A DNA stretch of 64,000 nt from Corynebacterium breve (GTDB taxonomy: Bacteria > Actinomycetota > Actinomycetes > Mycobacteriales > Mycobacteriaceae), in NCBI RefSeq assembly GCF_030252165.1, contig NZ_CP126969.1, positions 124,001 to 188,000 on the forward strand, written 5' to 3'. The notes beneath the pieces were generated by a model. That model worked only from the letters and a program-made list of their open reading frames with translations. It was not told the origin of the DNA and made no database searches. Of the stretch, positions 37,571 through 47,322 are shown piece after piece (positions within the stretch are counted from its first letter, which is position 1; every line of letters starts with the position of its first letter). The translations under genes and the position numbers were made by a program.

Positions 37571-37602
37571 AAGCGCCTCACAGTGAAAACTGTGAGGCGC
37601 TT
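37571..37602 (+). terminator. Intrinsic terminator after the small peptide gene
   Basis: AAGCGCCTCACAGT (37571-37584) pairs perfectly with ACTGTGAGGCGCTT (37589-37602), with a GAAA tetraloop, followed by TTCGTTT. Confidence 0.9.
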
Positions 37603-37677
37603 TCGTTTGCCCCCACAGGGGTGAGAAGGGCAGGGGACTTGGCCCACGGAAACAGACAGACACGTATCCTTGGCTTT

Positions 37678-39090
37678 GTGACTCAAGAACATTATGACGT
37701 AGTAGTACTCGGCGCTGGCCCTGGTGGCTATGTGGCCGCCATCCGTGCAGCACAGCTTGGCAAGAAAGTTGCTGTCATTGAGAAGCAGTACTGGGGAGGT
37801 GTGTGCCTCAACGTTGGTTGTATCCCTTCCAAGGCTCTGATCAAGAACGCTGAAGTTGCCAACATCTTCACGCATGAAAAGAAAGCCTTCGGCATCAAGG
37901 GCGATGTTGAGATGGATTACTCGGACGCGCACAAGCGTTCCCGCCAAGTCTCTGACAAGATCGTCGGCGGTATCCACTACCTGATGAAGAAGAATAAGAT
38001 TACCGAGATTCACGGCCTTGGTTCTTTCAAGGACGCGAAGACCATCGAGATCACCGAGGGCGACGATCAGGGCAAGGTTGTTACTTTCGACGACTGCATC
38101 ATCGCCACCGGTTCCGTGGTGAACACTCTGCGTGGCGTCGAGTTCTCTGAAAACGTTGTCTCTTTCGAGGAGCACATTCTCAACCCTGAGGCTCCACAAA
38201 AGATGGTGATCGTAGGCGGCGGCGCGATCGGTATGGAGTTCGCGTACGTGCTCAACGCGTACGGTGTCGACGTCACCCTGATCGAGTACATGGATCGCGT
38301 GCTGCCAAACGAGGATCCGGAAATCTCCAAGACCATTGCAAAGGTGTACAAGAAGCTTGGCGTGAAGATCTTGTCGGGCCACGCAACTACCGCTGTGCGC
38401 GACAATGGCGACTCGGTCGAGGTCGATTACCAGAAGAAGGGCTCGGATAAGACCGAGACCATCACCGTGGATCGCGTTTTGGTTTCCGTCGGCTTCCGTC
38501 CTCGCACCGAGGGCTACGGCCTAGAAAACACCGGCGTCGAGCTCACCGAGCGCGGCGCAATTGCGATCGACGAATACATGCGCACCAACGTTGACGGAAT
38601 CTACGCCATCGGCGACGTCACTGCGAAACTGCAGCTCGCACACGTTGCAGAGGCACAGGGTGTCGTCGCGGCAGAGGTGATCGCAGGGGCTGAGACCCAG
38701 ACCCTCGGCGACTACCTCATGATGCCACGCGCAACCTTCTGCAACCCTCAGGTCGCATCCTTCGGCTACACCGAGGAGCAGGCAAAGGAGAAATGGCCAG
38801 AGAAGGAAATCAAGGTGTCCACCTTCCCGTTCTCGGCAAACGGCAAGGCTGTCGGCGCGAACGCTACCGAGGGCTTTGTCAAGCTCATCGCAGACGCTGA
38901 GTACGGCGAGCTGCTCGGTGGTCACATGGTCGGCGATGGCGTTTCCGATATGACCCCACAGCTGACCCTGGCGCAACGCTTCGATCTCACTGCAGGCGAG
39001 ATCGCGCGCAACGTCCACATCCACCCGACGATGTCGGAGGCGATGAAGGAAGCAGCGCATGGCATTGAAGGCCACATGATCAACTTCTAA
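37678..39090 (+). CDS. lpd: Dihydrolipoyl dehydrogenase
   Basis: A 470-residue flavoprotein disulfide reductase: FAD motif VVVLGAGPGGYVAAIRAAQ, redox pair GGVCLNVGCIPSKAL, NAD motif VIVGGGAIGMEF, and the C-terminal His-Glu in HIHPTMSEAMKEA. It is E3 of the pyruvate and 2-oxoglutarate dehydrogenase complexes. I chose GTG 37678, giving MTQEHYDVVVLG as in corynebacterial Lpd. The frame to 37621 lacks support. Followed by a strong terminator and convergent with ramB. Confidence 0.96.
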   Translation: MTQEHYDVVVLGAGPGGYVAAIRAAQLGKKVAVIEKQYWGGVCLNVGCIPSKALIKNAEVANIFTHEKKAFGIKGDVEMDYSDAHKRSRQVSDKIVGGIHYLMKKNKITEIHGLGSFKDAKTIEITEGDDQGKVVTFDDCIIATGSVVNTLRGVEFSENVVSFEEHILNPEAPQKMVIVGGGAIGMEFAYVLNAYGVDVTLIEYMDRVLPNEDPEISKTIAKVYKKLGVKILSGHATTAVRDNGDSVEVDYQKKGSDKTETITVDRVLVSVGFRPRTEGYGLENTGVELTERGAIAIDEYMRTNVDGIYAIGDVTAKLQLAHVAEAQGVVAAEVIAGAETQTLGDYLMMPRATFCNPQVASFGYTEEQAKEKWPEKEIKVSTFPFSANGKAVGANATEGFVKLIADAEYGELLGGHMVGDGVSDMTPQLTLAQRFDLTAGEIARNVHIHPTMSEAMKEAAHGIEGHMINF

Positions 39091-39093
39091 GCT

Positions 39094-39105
39094 GCTTATC
39101 GACGA
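39094..39105 (+). repeat. Repeated 12-mer GCTTATCGACGA (intergenic)
   Basis: Exact copy 3 bases after the lpd stop and directly abutting the terminator stem. Confidence 0.75.
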
Positions 39106-39139
39106 AAGCGCCAGCCCATGACGGGCTGGCGCTTTTTTC
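39106..39139 (+). terminator. Intrinsic terminator after lpd
   Basis: AAGCGCCAGCCC (39106-39117) pairs with GGGCTGGCGCTT (39123-39134), followed by a run of T. Confidence 0.92.
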
Positions 39140-39165
39140 GTTTGTCAGACAGCACTAAATCAGCA

Positions 39166-40566
39166 CTAGTACGGCGCGATGGCAGTTGAGTGCGGATCGA
39201 TCTCAAGCGGGAGGTGGATCGCCGGGAATGCGCGCTGTGCGCAATGCTGGCGGGGGCAAACGCGACAACCGGAGCCGATCGGTGTGGCTTGTTCGGCATC
39301 ATCAAGCGGCAGCCCGATGGAATAGATTGTGCGATCGGCGTGGCGCGTCTCGCATCCAAGTCCGATGGCGAAGAGCTTTTCAGTGTCCTGGAACTTGCGG
39401 CGGTGGTGGCGCACGGTGCGCGCGATCCAAAGGTAGGTGCGCCCGTCGGGCATTTGGGCGTGTTGGCGGACTATCTCGCCGGGTTGGTTGAACGATTCGT
39501 AGATGCTCCACAGGGGACAGGTGCCACCCGAGGTGGAGAAGTGGAAGCCGGTTGCCGACTGCCGCTTGGACATGTTGCCGGCTCGGTCGACGCGCACGAA
39601 GGTAAACGGCACGCCACGTAGGTTCGGGCGCTGCAGAGTAGAAAGTCGCGAAGCGACGGTCTCGTAGCCCACCCCGAAAGCGTTGATCAAGTAGTCGACG
39701 TCGTAGCCGACCTGTTCGGACTCCTTGTGGACAAGTCCGTAGGGGAGAATCGTCGCAGCCGCGAAGTAGCTCGCCACACCGCGGCGCGCGAGGTTGATCG
39801 ACGCCTCCGAGGTGAATGGCTCGTCGGCAAGCGCTTCGTCGATAAGCTCGGATGCCTCGAGGTATGCGAGCTCGCTGGCCATGCGGAAGGCGCGCTGTCC
39901 GGTGGAGAGGATGGTTGAGAGTTCGAGGAGGCCGCGTTCGGGGTCGAAGGAGTGCAGGGTGCCGTCGACACCGGACATCGAGGTGACTTCGATGTTGTGG
40001 CGGGAAACGAGGCGGTCGCGGATGGCTTCTTCGGTCTCGCGGATGCCGAACTGGCTCACGCCGAGGTCGAGGGAGAGGCGCTCGGCGGTGTGGTCGATCT
40101 CGTTGAGGTAGTTCTGGCGCGAGTAGAAAAAGTCGCGCACCTCGTCGTGCGGCATTGAAATCGCCTGCGAGGTCTTGCGGGTATCGGTGGCCATCGTGAG
40201 CTTGTCACGCACGTTGCGGTAACGGCGGTGCATGTCGACCATGGCACGCGCGACGGTGGGGTGGTTGTAGACCAAGTCGGAAAGCTCTTGGATCTCGACG
40301 TCGCTGGCGGCAATCTCTTGGTCGGCGACGACGTCTTTGAGCTCAGCGAGGAGCCGGGAGTCGTCGTCACGCGAGAAGAACGTGGCATCCACGCCGAAAG
40401 CCTCGGTAATGCGCAGCAGAACAGGCACCGTCAGTGGTCGGACGTCGTGTTCGATTTGGTTGACGTAGCTGGCGGACAGGTCAAGGGCGCTTGCGAGGGC
40501 GGCTTGGCTGAGGTTGCGCTCGCGGCGGAGTTGGCGAAGGCGTGAGCCCACGTACGTCTTACTCAT
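39166..40566 (-). CDS. ramB: Regulator of acetate metabolism (XRE/ScfR family)
   Basis: A 466-residue regulator. The N-terminal HTH is [31 protein letters not shown] central IrrE-like region (about residues 150-300) has lost the HExxH motif. The C-terminal DUF2083 region has [12 protein letters not shown] and a Cys cluster [14 protein letters not shown]. RamB represses acetate and glyoxylate genes and acts on sdhCAB in Corynebacterium glutamicum, and the same lpd-ramB-sdhCAB order occurs here. It is divergent from sdhC with a 440-base region between. Contains one exact 12-mer copy. Confidence 0.92.
   Translation of the reverse strand: MSKTYVGSRLRQLRRERNLSQAALASALDLSASYVNQIEHDVRPLTVPVLLRITEAFGVDATFFSRDDDSRLLAELKDVVADQEIAASDVEIQELSDLVYNHPTVARAMVDMHRRYRNVRDKLTMATDTRKTSQAISMPHDEVRDFFYSRQNYLNEIDHTAERLSLDLGVSQFGIRETEEAIRDRLVSRHNIEVTSMSGVDGTLHSFDPERGLLELSTILSTGQRAFRMASELAYLEASELIDEALADEPFTSEASINLARRGVASYFAAATILPYGLVHKESEQVGYDVDYLINAFGVGYETVASRLSTLQRPNLRGVPFTFVRVDRAGNMSKRQSATGFHFSTSGGTCPLWSIYESFNQPGEIVRQHAQMPDGRTYLWIARTVRHHRRKFQDTEKLFAIGLGCETRHADRTIYSIGLPLDDAEQATPIGSGCRVCPRQHCAQRAFPAIHLPLEIDPHSTAIAPY
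39836..39847 (-). repeat. Repeated 12-mer GCTTATCGACGA
   Basis: Exact sense copy in ramB, read as Glu-Leu-Ile-Asp-Glu. Confidence 0.7.
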
Positions 40567-41006
40567 GCGGACAATTCAATCAAAGATTGCGAAGATGTGT
40601 GTGAAAAACACTGTGAAGAAACTTAACTGCCCAGGAAGCTGGACTTAACCAGACATGCAGGTTTTTGGTCCAAACGAAAGATGCACCCCGGAAGGGTGGG
40701 GTAGGGTGTCGCACCCCTGTCGAACGGTGCTCTCGTGCGCAAAATCACAGTACGGCCGTTCCGGTAAGTCTCTGGCCTGCAAAGCGAAGCGGATCGATAC
40801 TGTGGGTTAACTGGGATCTCGCTGCGTGCGCGGTAGGTGGGGTGCGATCTACACAAGCTTGCAAAGCGTGGCCTGTGAAGATTGGTCACACCTAACCTGA
40901 TCTGGCGTTTTGCACCCTTACAAAGGGGGTGGCCCAATCGGAATACCCCGATCGCTGTGACGCGACCAACTCTAAGCCGTAAGGTAATAGCGACACTGGA
41001 GGTGCC
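40567..41006. promoter_or_regulatory. ramB-sdhC divergent control region (440 bases)
   Basis: The long region contains two TGCAAAGCG elements (40778-40786 and 40860-40868) that share the TTTGC/GCAAA core of RamB sites, and a CRP/GlxR-like palindrome TGTGA-N7-TCACA (40874-40890). Both fit the known RamB and cAMP-GlxR control of sdhCAB, but the GlxR consensus has six, not seven, spacer bases. A G-rich hairpin near 40690-40720 could be a leader structure. No gene was seen. Confidence 0.45.
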
Positions 41007-41765
41007 ATGACTGTACAAAACGCAGACCGTGACTCAATTCGTCACGGAAAAATCACTGAAAAGCCGCTGCGCGAGCGGCCATCTTTCCCAACCTGGGCAA
41101 TCAAACTGACAATGGCCATTACCGGCCTGCTTTTCGCGCTTTTCGTCCTCGGCCACATGGTCGGTAACTTGAAGCTCTTCATGCCGGCAACTGATGGAGT
41201 GCCTGCACTGGACTCGTACGGTGAGTTCCTGCGCACCATCGGCTACCCACTGTTCCCACGTGAGGGATTCCTGTGGATCATCCGCATCGTGCTGCTGGTT
41301 GCAATCGTGCTTCACTTCTACGGCGCATTTGCGCTGCACGGTCGCTCCAAGCGCTCCCGCGGCAAGTTCAAGCGCACCAACCTCATGGGTGGTTTGCAGT
41401 CCTCTGCAGCTCGCTACATGCTGGTCACCGGCGTGATCTTGCTGCTGTTCATCATCTTCCACCTGCTGGACCTCACCATCGGTGCAGGCGTTGCATCCGC
41501 TTCCTTCGAGGCAGGCGCTGTACATAACAACATGCTCGCAACGTTCGCTCCTGAACGCTGGTGGGTCACCCTGATTTACGTCATCGCCAACTTGGCGCTG
41601 TTCCTGCACCTGACCCACGGCATTTACCTCGCGGTTTCTGACCTCGGCTGGTTGGGCAAGCGTGGACACGCCATCATGGTCATCTTGGCCTACTGGCTGC
41701 CAGCGATCGTCGTAATCGGCAACATCATCTTGCCGCTGTCCATTACTTTCGGTCTGGTTTCGTAG
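41007..41765 (+). CDS. sdhC: Succinate dehydrogenase cytochrome b subunit
   Basis: A 252-residue membrane protein with five helices, the fused-type anchor of Bacillus/actinobacterial class B succinate:menaquinone oxidoreductases. Haem-ligand His occur in FVLGHMVGNLK, LHFYGAFALHG, FIIFHLLDLT and FLHLTHGIYL. ATG at 41007 has TGGAGG 4 bases upstream. First gene of sdhCAB. The sdhA gene starts 14 bases downstream. Confidence 0.94.
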   Translation: MTVQNADRDSIRHGKITEKPLRERPSFPTWAIKLTMAITGLLFALFVLGHMVGNLKLFMPATDGVPALDSYGEFLRTIGYPLFPREGFLWIIRIVLLVAIVLHFYGAFALHGRSKRSRGKFKRTNLMGGLQSSAARYMLVTGVILLLFIIFHLLDLTIGAGVASASFEAGAVHNNMLATFAPERWWVTLIYVIANLALFLHLTHGIYLAVSDLGWLGKRGHAIMVILAYWLPAIVVIGNIILPLSITFGLVS

Positions 41766-41779
41766 GAGAAGATTCTTAA

Positions 41780-43789
41780 ATGACTATCACTGAAAACGCA
41801 CCGCGCGCTGAGTTCAACCACCCAGCGTCGATCGTTGATGGCGTCTCTGCTGGCACCATCCTCGAAAATGCAGAACCAAAGGGCGTCCCAACCAAGGACA
41901 TGTGGGAGTACCAGAAGGACCACATGGAGCTGGTCTCTCCTCTGAACCGCCGCAAGTTCACCGTCCTCGTTGTCGGTACCGGCCTGTCCGGTGGCGCAGC
42001 AGCTGCTGCTCTCGGCGAGCTTGGCTACAACGTCAAGGCGTTCACCTACCACGATGCACCACGTCGTGCTCACTCCATTGCTGCACAGGGTGGCGTGAAC
42101 TCCGCTCGTGGCAAGAAGGTTGACAACGATGGCGCGTACCGCCACGTAAAGGACACCGTGAAGGGTGGCGACTACCGTTGCCGCGAGTCTGACTGCTGGC
42201 GCCTAGCGGTTGAATCCGTCCGCGTCATCGACCACATGAACGCAATCGGCGCTCCGTTCGCTCGCGAATACGGCGGCGCACTGGCTACCCGTTCCTTCGG
42301 CGGTGTGCAGGTCTCCCGTACCTACTACACCCGTGGACAAACGGGCCAGCAGCTGCAGCTGTCGACCGCATCGTCGCTGCAGCGCCAGATCCACCTGGGC
42401 AACGTTGAGATCTTCACCCACAACGACCTGGTTGATGTCATCGTGACCGAGAAGGACGGCAACAAGCGCTGCGAGGGCATCGTGACCCGTAACCTGATCG
42501 ACGGCACGCTGACCGCTTTCACCGGCCACGCAGTCATCCTGGCAACCGGTGGTTACGGCAACGTCTACCACATGTCCACACTGGCAAAGAACTCGAACGC
42601 TTCCGCAATCATGCGCGCGTACGAGCAGGGTGCATACTTCGCATCCCCTTCGTTCATCCAGTTCCACCCAACGGGCCTGCCGGTCAACGCGACCTGGCAG
42701 TCGAAGACCATTCTGATGTCGGAGTCGCTGCGTAACGACGGCCGCATCTGGTCCCCGAAGGAAAAGGGCGACGATCGCGATCCGAACACCATTCCTGAGG
42801 AAGAGCGCGACTACTTCTTGGAGCGCCGTTACCCAGCATTCGGCAACCTGGTTCCACGTGACGTTGCGTCCCGTGCGATCTCCCAGCAAATCAACGCTGG
42901 CTACGGTGTGGGCCCACTGACCAACTCTGCATACCTGGACTTCCGCGACGCAATCGAGCGCCTCGGCGAGGACACCATCCGTGAGCGTTACTCCAACCTC
43001 TTCGAGATGTACCAGGACGCAATTGGCGAGGACCCATACAAGACTCCAATGCGTATTGCACCGACTTGCCACTTCACCATGGGTGGCCTGTGGACCGACT
43101 TCAACGAAATGACCTCGATTGATGGTCTGTTCGCAGCTGGTGAGAGCTCTTGGACCTACCACGGTGCAAACCGTCTGGGCGCTAACTCCCTCCTGTCGGC
43201 ATCTGTTGACGGCTGGTTCACCCTGCCGTTCACCATCCCGAACTACCTTGCCCGCCACCTGGGTGAGGACAAGCTCGCGGAGGACTCCGCAGAAGCACAG
43301 GCGGCACTGGAGCGCGCACAGGCTCGTTACGACCGCATCATGAACATCAACGGTCCTGAACCACACGGCCCTGAGTACTACCACCGCCAGCTGGGCGAAA
43401 TCCTGTACAAGTACTGCGGTGTTTCCCGAAACATCGAAGGCCTGCAGCAGGGTATCCGTGAGATCCGCGAACTGCGCGAAGATTTCTGGACCAACGTCAA
43501 CGTCCCTGGCGACACCGACTACATGAACCAGGTTGTCGAAAACGCACAGCGCGTTGCTGACTACATTGACCTGGGCGAGCTGATGTGTGTTGACGCACTG
43601 GACCGCGACGAGTCCTGTGGCGCACACTTCCGCGACGACCACCTCTCCGAGGACGGCGAGGCAGAGCGTGACGACGACAACTGGTGCTTCGTCTCCGCGT
43701 GGGAGCCAGCAGGCGAAGGTAAGTTCATTCGCCACGCAGAGCCTCTGTACTTCGAATCGATCCCGCTGATGACAAGGAACTACAAGTAA
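41780..43789 (+). CDS. sdhA: Succinate dehydrogenase flavoprotein subunit
   Basis: A 669-residue FAD protein: VLVVGTGLSGGAAAAALGELG, the covalent-FAD His in RAHSIAAQGGVNSA, substrate region FIQFHPTGLP and HFTMGG, and GESSWTYHGANRLGANSLL. It oxidises succinate to fumarate. The N-terminal extension of about 50 residues before the FAD site is normal for corynebacteria. ATG of sdhB overlaps its stop. Confidence 0.96.
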   Translation: MTITENAPRAEFNHPASIVDGVSAGTILENAEPKGVPTKDMWEYQKDHMELVSPLNRRKFTVLVVGTGLSGGAAAAALGELGYNVKAFTYHDAPRRAHSIAAQGGVNSARGKKVDNDGAYRHVKDTVKGGDYRCRESDCWRLAVESVRVIDHMNAIGAPFAREYGGALATRSFGGVQVSRTYYTRGQTGQQLQLSTASSLQRQIHLGNVEIFTHNDLVDVIVTEKDGNKRCEGIVTRNLIDGTLTAFTGHAVILATGGYGNVYHMSTLAKNSNASAIMRAYEQGAYFASPSFIQFHPTGLPVNATWQSKTILMSESLRNDGRIWSPKEKGDDRDPNTIPEEERDYFLERRYPAFGNLVPRDVASRAISQQINAGYGVGPLTNSAYLDFRDAIERLGEDTIRERYSNLFEMYQDAIGEDPYKTPMRIAPTCHFTMGGLWTDFNEMTSIDGLFAAGESSWTYHGANRLGANSLLSASVDGWFTLPFTIPNYLARHLGEDKLAEDSAEAQAALERAQARYDRIMNINGPEPHGPEYYHRQLGEILYKYCGVSRNIEGLQQGIREIRELREDFWTNVNVPGDTDYMNQVVENAQRVADYIDLGELMCVDALDRDESCGAHFRDDHLSEDGEAERDDDNWCFVSAWEPAGEGKFIRHAEPLYFESIPLMTRNYK

Positions 43790-44538
43790 TGAAACTGACA
43801 CTTGAGATCTGGCGTCAGGCCGGACCTGAAACTGAAGGCGCTTTCGAGACCGTTCAGGTTGACGATGCTGTTGAACAGATGTCGATCCTGGAGCTCCTCG
43901 ATCACGTCAACGCAAAGTACATCGAAGCAGGCAAGGAGCCATTCGCATTCGCTTCTGACTGCCGCGAAGGCATCTGCGGCACCTGTGGCCTGACCGTGAA
44001 CGGTCGCCCACACGGTGCAGGCAAGAACACTCCTGCTTGCCAGCAGCGTCTTGTGAACTACAGCAACGGCGACAAGCTGAAGATCGAGCCTTTCCGCTCC
44101 GGCGCATTCCCAGTGATTCGCGACATGGTCGTAGACCGTTCCGCACTGGATCGCGTGATGCAGCAGGGTGGCTACGTCTCCATCATGGCTGGTACTGCCC
44201 CAGACGCAGATACCCTGCACATGAACCACGACAACGCTGAGAAGGCACTCGACTTCGCTGCCTGCATCGGCTGTGGCGCTTGTGTTGCTGCATGCCCTAA
44301 CGGTGCGGCTCACCTGTTCACCGGTGCAAAGATCAACCACCTCAAGCTCACCCCACTGGGCAAGGAAGAGCGTGGCAAGCGTGCACGCCAGATGGTTGAT
44401 GAGCTCGAGACCAACTTTGGTCACTGCACCTTGTTCGGTGAGTGCGCTGACGTCTGCCCAGCAGGCATCCCACTCGAGGCTGTCGGTGCGATCAACAAAG
44501 AGCGCGCACGAGCAGCATTCCGGGGCAAGGACGATTAG
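43789..44538 (+). CDS. sdhB: Succinate dehydrogenase iron-sulfur subunit
   Basis: A 249-residue protein with a 2Fe-2S domain (CREGICGTCG and a later Cys) and a C-terminal ferredoxin part with CIGCGACVAACPN and CTLFGECADVCPAGIPL binding the 4Fe-4S and 3Fe-4S clusters. It passes electrons to the SdhC menaquinone site. ATG overlaps the sdhA stop (TAATG). Last gene of sdhCAB. Confidence 0.96.
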   Translation: MKLTLEIWRQAGPETEGAFETVQVDDAVEQMSILELLDHVNAKYIEAGKEPFAFASDCREGICGTCGLTVNGRPHGAGKNTPACQQRLVNYSNGDKLKIEPFRSGAFPVIRDMVVDRSALDRVMQQGGYVSIMAGTAPDADTLHMNHDNAEKALDFAACIGCGACVAACPNGAAHLFTGAKINHLKLTPLGKEERGKRARQMVDELETNFGHCTLFGECADVCPAGIPLEAVGAINKERARAAFRGKDD

Positions 44539-44602
44539 GGTTTACACTTAGAATAAAGTGTCTTCCCAGTAAGACGATTACAAACGAAAGAGAGACAAGG
44601 CA

Positions 44603-44974
44603 ATGAGTGCTGAGAACTCTGTAGCGGACATCAAGACTGAGTCCCACCCGGAATACTCCGGCGGTCAGCTGCAGGACACCTACATCGATGGTTATGAACC
44701 TAACTCCTTGACTGCACCACATTCGTCGCTTCAGCGCACCTCCACGTGGGTAGCAATGGGAATGATCATGGCCGGCATCGCAACCTGCGGCATCCTGATC
44801 TACGGCATCGGCACTGGTCTTTGGGGCAACGGCACCTCGCCGGATCTCTCCAAGAACCTCACCATCATTGGCGCTATTCTCACCGTTGTATTCTTCGTCG
44901 GCGGAGCTGGCCTGCTCCACTACGGTCGTCGCTACTACCGTCAGTACCGCGCAGAGACTGGTCGCAAGAACTAG
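44603..44974 (+). CDS. Conserved small membrane protein downstream of sdhB
   Basis: A 123-residue protein with an acidic N-terminal 45 residues and two membrane helices (MGMIMAGIATCGILIYGIGTG and TIIGAILTVVFFVGGAGLLHYG), ending in a basic tail YRQYRAETGRKN. AGAGACAAGG precedes the ATG. It lies 64 bases after sdhB and before a terminator, so it may be part of the sdh transcript. Function is unknown. Confidence 0.8.
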   Translation: MSAENSVADIKTESHPEYSGGQLQDTYIDGYEPNSLTAPHSSLQRTSTWVAMGMIMAGIATCGILIYGIGTGLWGNGTSPDLSKNLTIIGAILTVVFFVGGAGLLHYGRRYYRQYRAETGRKN

Positions 44975-44987
44975 TTAGCCAGCTTTC

Positions 44988-45029
44988 ATCCCCTCTGAAC
45001 TGCCACAACGGCAGGCCAGAGGGGATTTT
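44988..45029 (+). terminator. Intrinsic terminator after the sdh-linked membrane gene
   Basis: ATCCCCTCTG (44988-44997) pairs with CAGAGGGGAT (45017-45026), with an inner CTGCC/GGCAG stem, and is followed by TTT. Confidence 0.88.
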
Positions 45030-45077
45030 GCCGTGTATTGGTAGGTAACCGCCAGTGTTTCGTCGTAAAGCAGGCAT

Positions 45078-45182
45078 ATGATGGCGTGCATGCGTGGATA
45101 CAAGATTTTGGCGGTGCTGACTGGACTGATTACATTGCTCACCGCTTGGGTCCTGTTCGAGGCGGCGCTGTCGTACCTGTAA
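45078..45182 (+). CDS. Predicted 34-residue single-helix membrane peptide
   Basis: A small frame starting MMACMRGYK encodes one membrane helix (ILAVLTGLITLLTAWVLFEA) and ends in LSYL. Start codons at 45078, 45081 and 45090 are possible. The basic residues before the helix give an N-inside topology. It lies after a terminator and 43 bases before the DUF445 gene. Support is the clean amphipathic pattern and position. Coding is not proven. Confidence 0.5.
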   Translation: MMACMRGYKILAVLTGLITLLTAWVLFEAALSYL

Positions 45183-45225
45183 CGAGAACTAAGGACCGCC
45201 CTGCTATACATGATCAACTGAAAGA

Positions 45226-46557
45226 ATGACTTCGAAAATGGGTAGAAACACCTCCGCCGATACAGATCAGGCTGCGGGCGCGCAGCTGCCGGGGATGAGT
45301 CCGGAGAAGGAAGCGGAACGTCGTAAGGCGCTGCGCCGGCACCAAGCCATGGCGACCAGCCTGCTGGTGATCGCGGCCGTGGTTTTCATCGCGTGCTCTT
45401 GGTGGCAATCGCAGGGCACAGCCCCGGCATGGATCGGATACCTCCGTGCGGCAGCAGAGGCGGGCATGGTCGGTGGCATCGCGGACTGGTTCGCAGTCAC
45501 CGCACTATTCCGTCACCCGATGCGCATCCCGATCCCTCACACGGCACTGGTCCCGCGAAAGAAGGACCAGTTAGGCGAGGCTCTCTCGGGGTTCGTCGGC
45601 GACAACTTTCTTAACGCTGAGCTGATTACAGAAAAGGTCGCGCAAGCAAGCATCCCGGAGAAAGTGGGCGAGTGGATGGCCCAACCCGACAACGCCGTGG
45701 TTGTCTCCCGCAAGGCCGGCGAGTTTGCCGCGTATGCCCTGCGCTCGCTGGATCCGAAGGATGCGGAAGAGATCATCAACTCTCAAGTGATCTCGCGCCT
45801 CGCTGAACCAACGTGGGGTCCGCTCGCGGGCCGCGCGCTCGAAGGTCTCATCGAAGATGGGAAAACGGAGCCACTCATCGATGCTGTGATCAGCTGGGGG
45901 CGGGAGAAACTCGACGGCATGGAAACATCCATCGTTTCGCTTGTCGACGAGCGCATGCCCAACTGGGCTCCGCGCTTTGCCAAGGAGCTGGTCGGAGACA
46001 AGGTCTACCGCGAGCTTGTCGATTTCATGGCCGATGTCGACGCGGATAACAATCACCAGGCGCGCCAAGCGCTGCGGAAGCAACTGCATCAGTTAGCGCA
46101 GGATCTTCAATTCGATGGCGTGATGATTAGCCGTGTGGAGGCGTTGAAATCAGACGTCATGGGTTCGGCCGCAGTCCAAGGCGCTGCCTCAGAGATTTGG
46201 GCGAGCGTGTCGTCGTCGCTCATTGATGCCTCGCTGGATCCTGACTCCACTTTGCGCAAGCGTGTTGAAGAGCTTGCGATCTACTGGGGTGAAAAGGTGC
46301 AGAATGATGCCGACGTCCGCGACTACCTAGACAAGATGATCCTAGGCACCGTGAGCTACTTGGCCGACAACTACGCGGGCAGTGTATCGGCAATTATTTC
46401 AGAGACTATTGAGCGCTGGGATGCCGACGAGGCCAGCGAGAAGATCGAGCTCATGGTGGGTAAAGACCTCCAGTACATTCGCGTGAACGGTACCGTGGTC
46501 GGTGCACTTGCAGGTTTACTTATTTATACTTGTAACCAGCTGCTCTTTGGCGTTTAG
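45226..46557 (+). CDS. DUF445 family membrane protein
   Basis: This 443-residue protein has two N-terminal helices around AAAEAGMVGGIADWFAVTALFRHP, the DUF445 signature, then a long helical region with repeated amphipathic segments and a final membrane helix (VVGALAGLLIYTCNQLLFGV). Likely anchored at both ends with a cytoplasmic coiled body. The role in the envelope is not known. Confidence 0.87.
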   Translation: MTSKMGRNTSADTDQAAGAQLPGMSPEKEAERRKALRRHQAMATSLLVIAAVVFIACSWWQSQGTAPAWIGYLRAAAEAGMVGGIADWFAVTALFRHPMRIPIPHTALVPRKKDQLGEALSGFVGDNFLNAELITEKVAQASIPEKVGEWMAQPDNAVVVSRKAGEFAAYALRSLDPKDAEEIINSQVISRLAEPTWGPLAGRALEGLIEDGKTEPLIDAVISWGREKLDGMETSIVSLVDERMPNWAPRFAKELVGDKVYRELVDFMADVDADNNHQARQALRKQLHQLAQDLQFDGVMISRVEALKSDVMGSAAVQGAASEIWASVSSSLIDASLDPDSTLRKRVEELAIYWGEKVQNDADVRDYLDKMILGTVSYLADNYAGSVSAIISETIERWDADEASEKIELMVGKDLQYIRVNGTVVGALAGLLIYTCNQLLFGV

Positions 46558-46587
46558 ACCTCCCAACTATCAAAGGATTGATTTCGG

Positions 46588-47322
46588 ATGACTGACAACA
46601 TGAATAACCAGGCAGAAAACCAGGCAGAAAACAACAACAATGACTCGGTGCTGGATTCCCTGAAGGACGCAGGCGAGGCTTTTCTCGTTGCAGGTGGCCG
46701 TCTCGGCGACGTTGTCGGTGATTTCACCAAGCGCTTCAAAGAGGAACGCACCGCTGAGCAGCCGGTTGGCGCTCACATGATGGCAGATGAAGTCGATGCG
46801 AACGACACTCTCGTGCAGCAGATGAAGGCTGCAGTCTCCCGCGCACGTGACTCGTTCAAGGAAGCTTCGAGCAAGGATGAGTACAAGAACGCAAGCGTTG
46901 CCTTTGCGGGCGACGCGGAGGGCATCGTTCGCGATCTCGCGGGTTCGGTAAACCGTGCGGCGCGCGGAACCAAGGATACTGCTCAAGCAGACGAAGCTCG
47001 CACCGCGCTGAATGACGCAGTGAGCCAAGTTCGCGAAGGCTTTGACAAGGCAGTGTCCCAGGTGCGCGATCGTGCGGCTTCCTCCAATAACGCAGAGGCA
47101 AAGACCGAGAGCGAAGGATTCATCAACGATGCGCGGGGCTTTCTAGACAACATGATCAACCGGATTTCCGATGCCCTCAACCGCGATGACGCAGACGATA
47201 TCAAAGATGCGGCAAACTCCAACGCAGAGCAAGCGCACGCAGAGAAGCCTGCTGAAGTGATCGACGGAGAAGTTGTTAATATTGACGATGATTCTGATAC
47301 TTCTAAGGGAGACTCCATCTAG
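46588..47322 (+). CDS. Conserved corynebacterial coiled-coil-like protein
   Basis: A 244-residue acidic, soluble protein with an Asn/Gln-rich N-terminus (MTDNMNNQAENQAENNN), helical segments SLKDAGEAFLVAGGRLGDVVGDFTKRF, RARDSFKEASSKDEY and AVSQVREGFDKAVSQVRDRA, and an acidic tail. Heptad-like spacing suggests a coiled coil. No enzymatic motif. AAAGGATTG precedes the ATG. Directly followed by the DUF2516 gene. Function is unknown. Confidence 0.78.
   Translation: MTDNMNNQAENQAENNNNDSVLDSLKDAGEAFLVAGGRLGDVVGDFTKRFKEERTAEQPVGAHMMADEVDANDTLVQQMKAAVSRARDSFKEASSKDEYKNASVAFAGDAEGIVRDLAGSVNRAARGTKDTAQADEARTALNDAVSQVREGFDKAVSQVRDRAASSNNAEAKTESEGFINDARGFLDNMINRISDALNRDDADDIKDAANSNAEQAHAEKPAEVIDGEVVNIDDDSDTSKGDSI

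Noticed and set aside
42203-43801. 532-residue minus-strand open frame over sdhA
   Set aside because: It lies fully antisense to sdhA, a certain gene. The long frame comes from G+C-rich third positions; its sequence has no domain.
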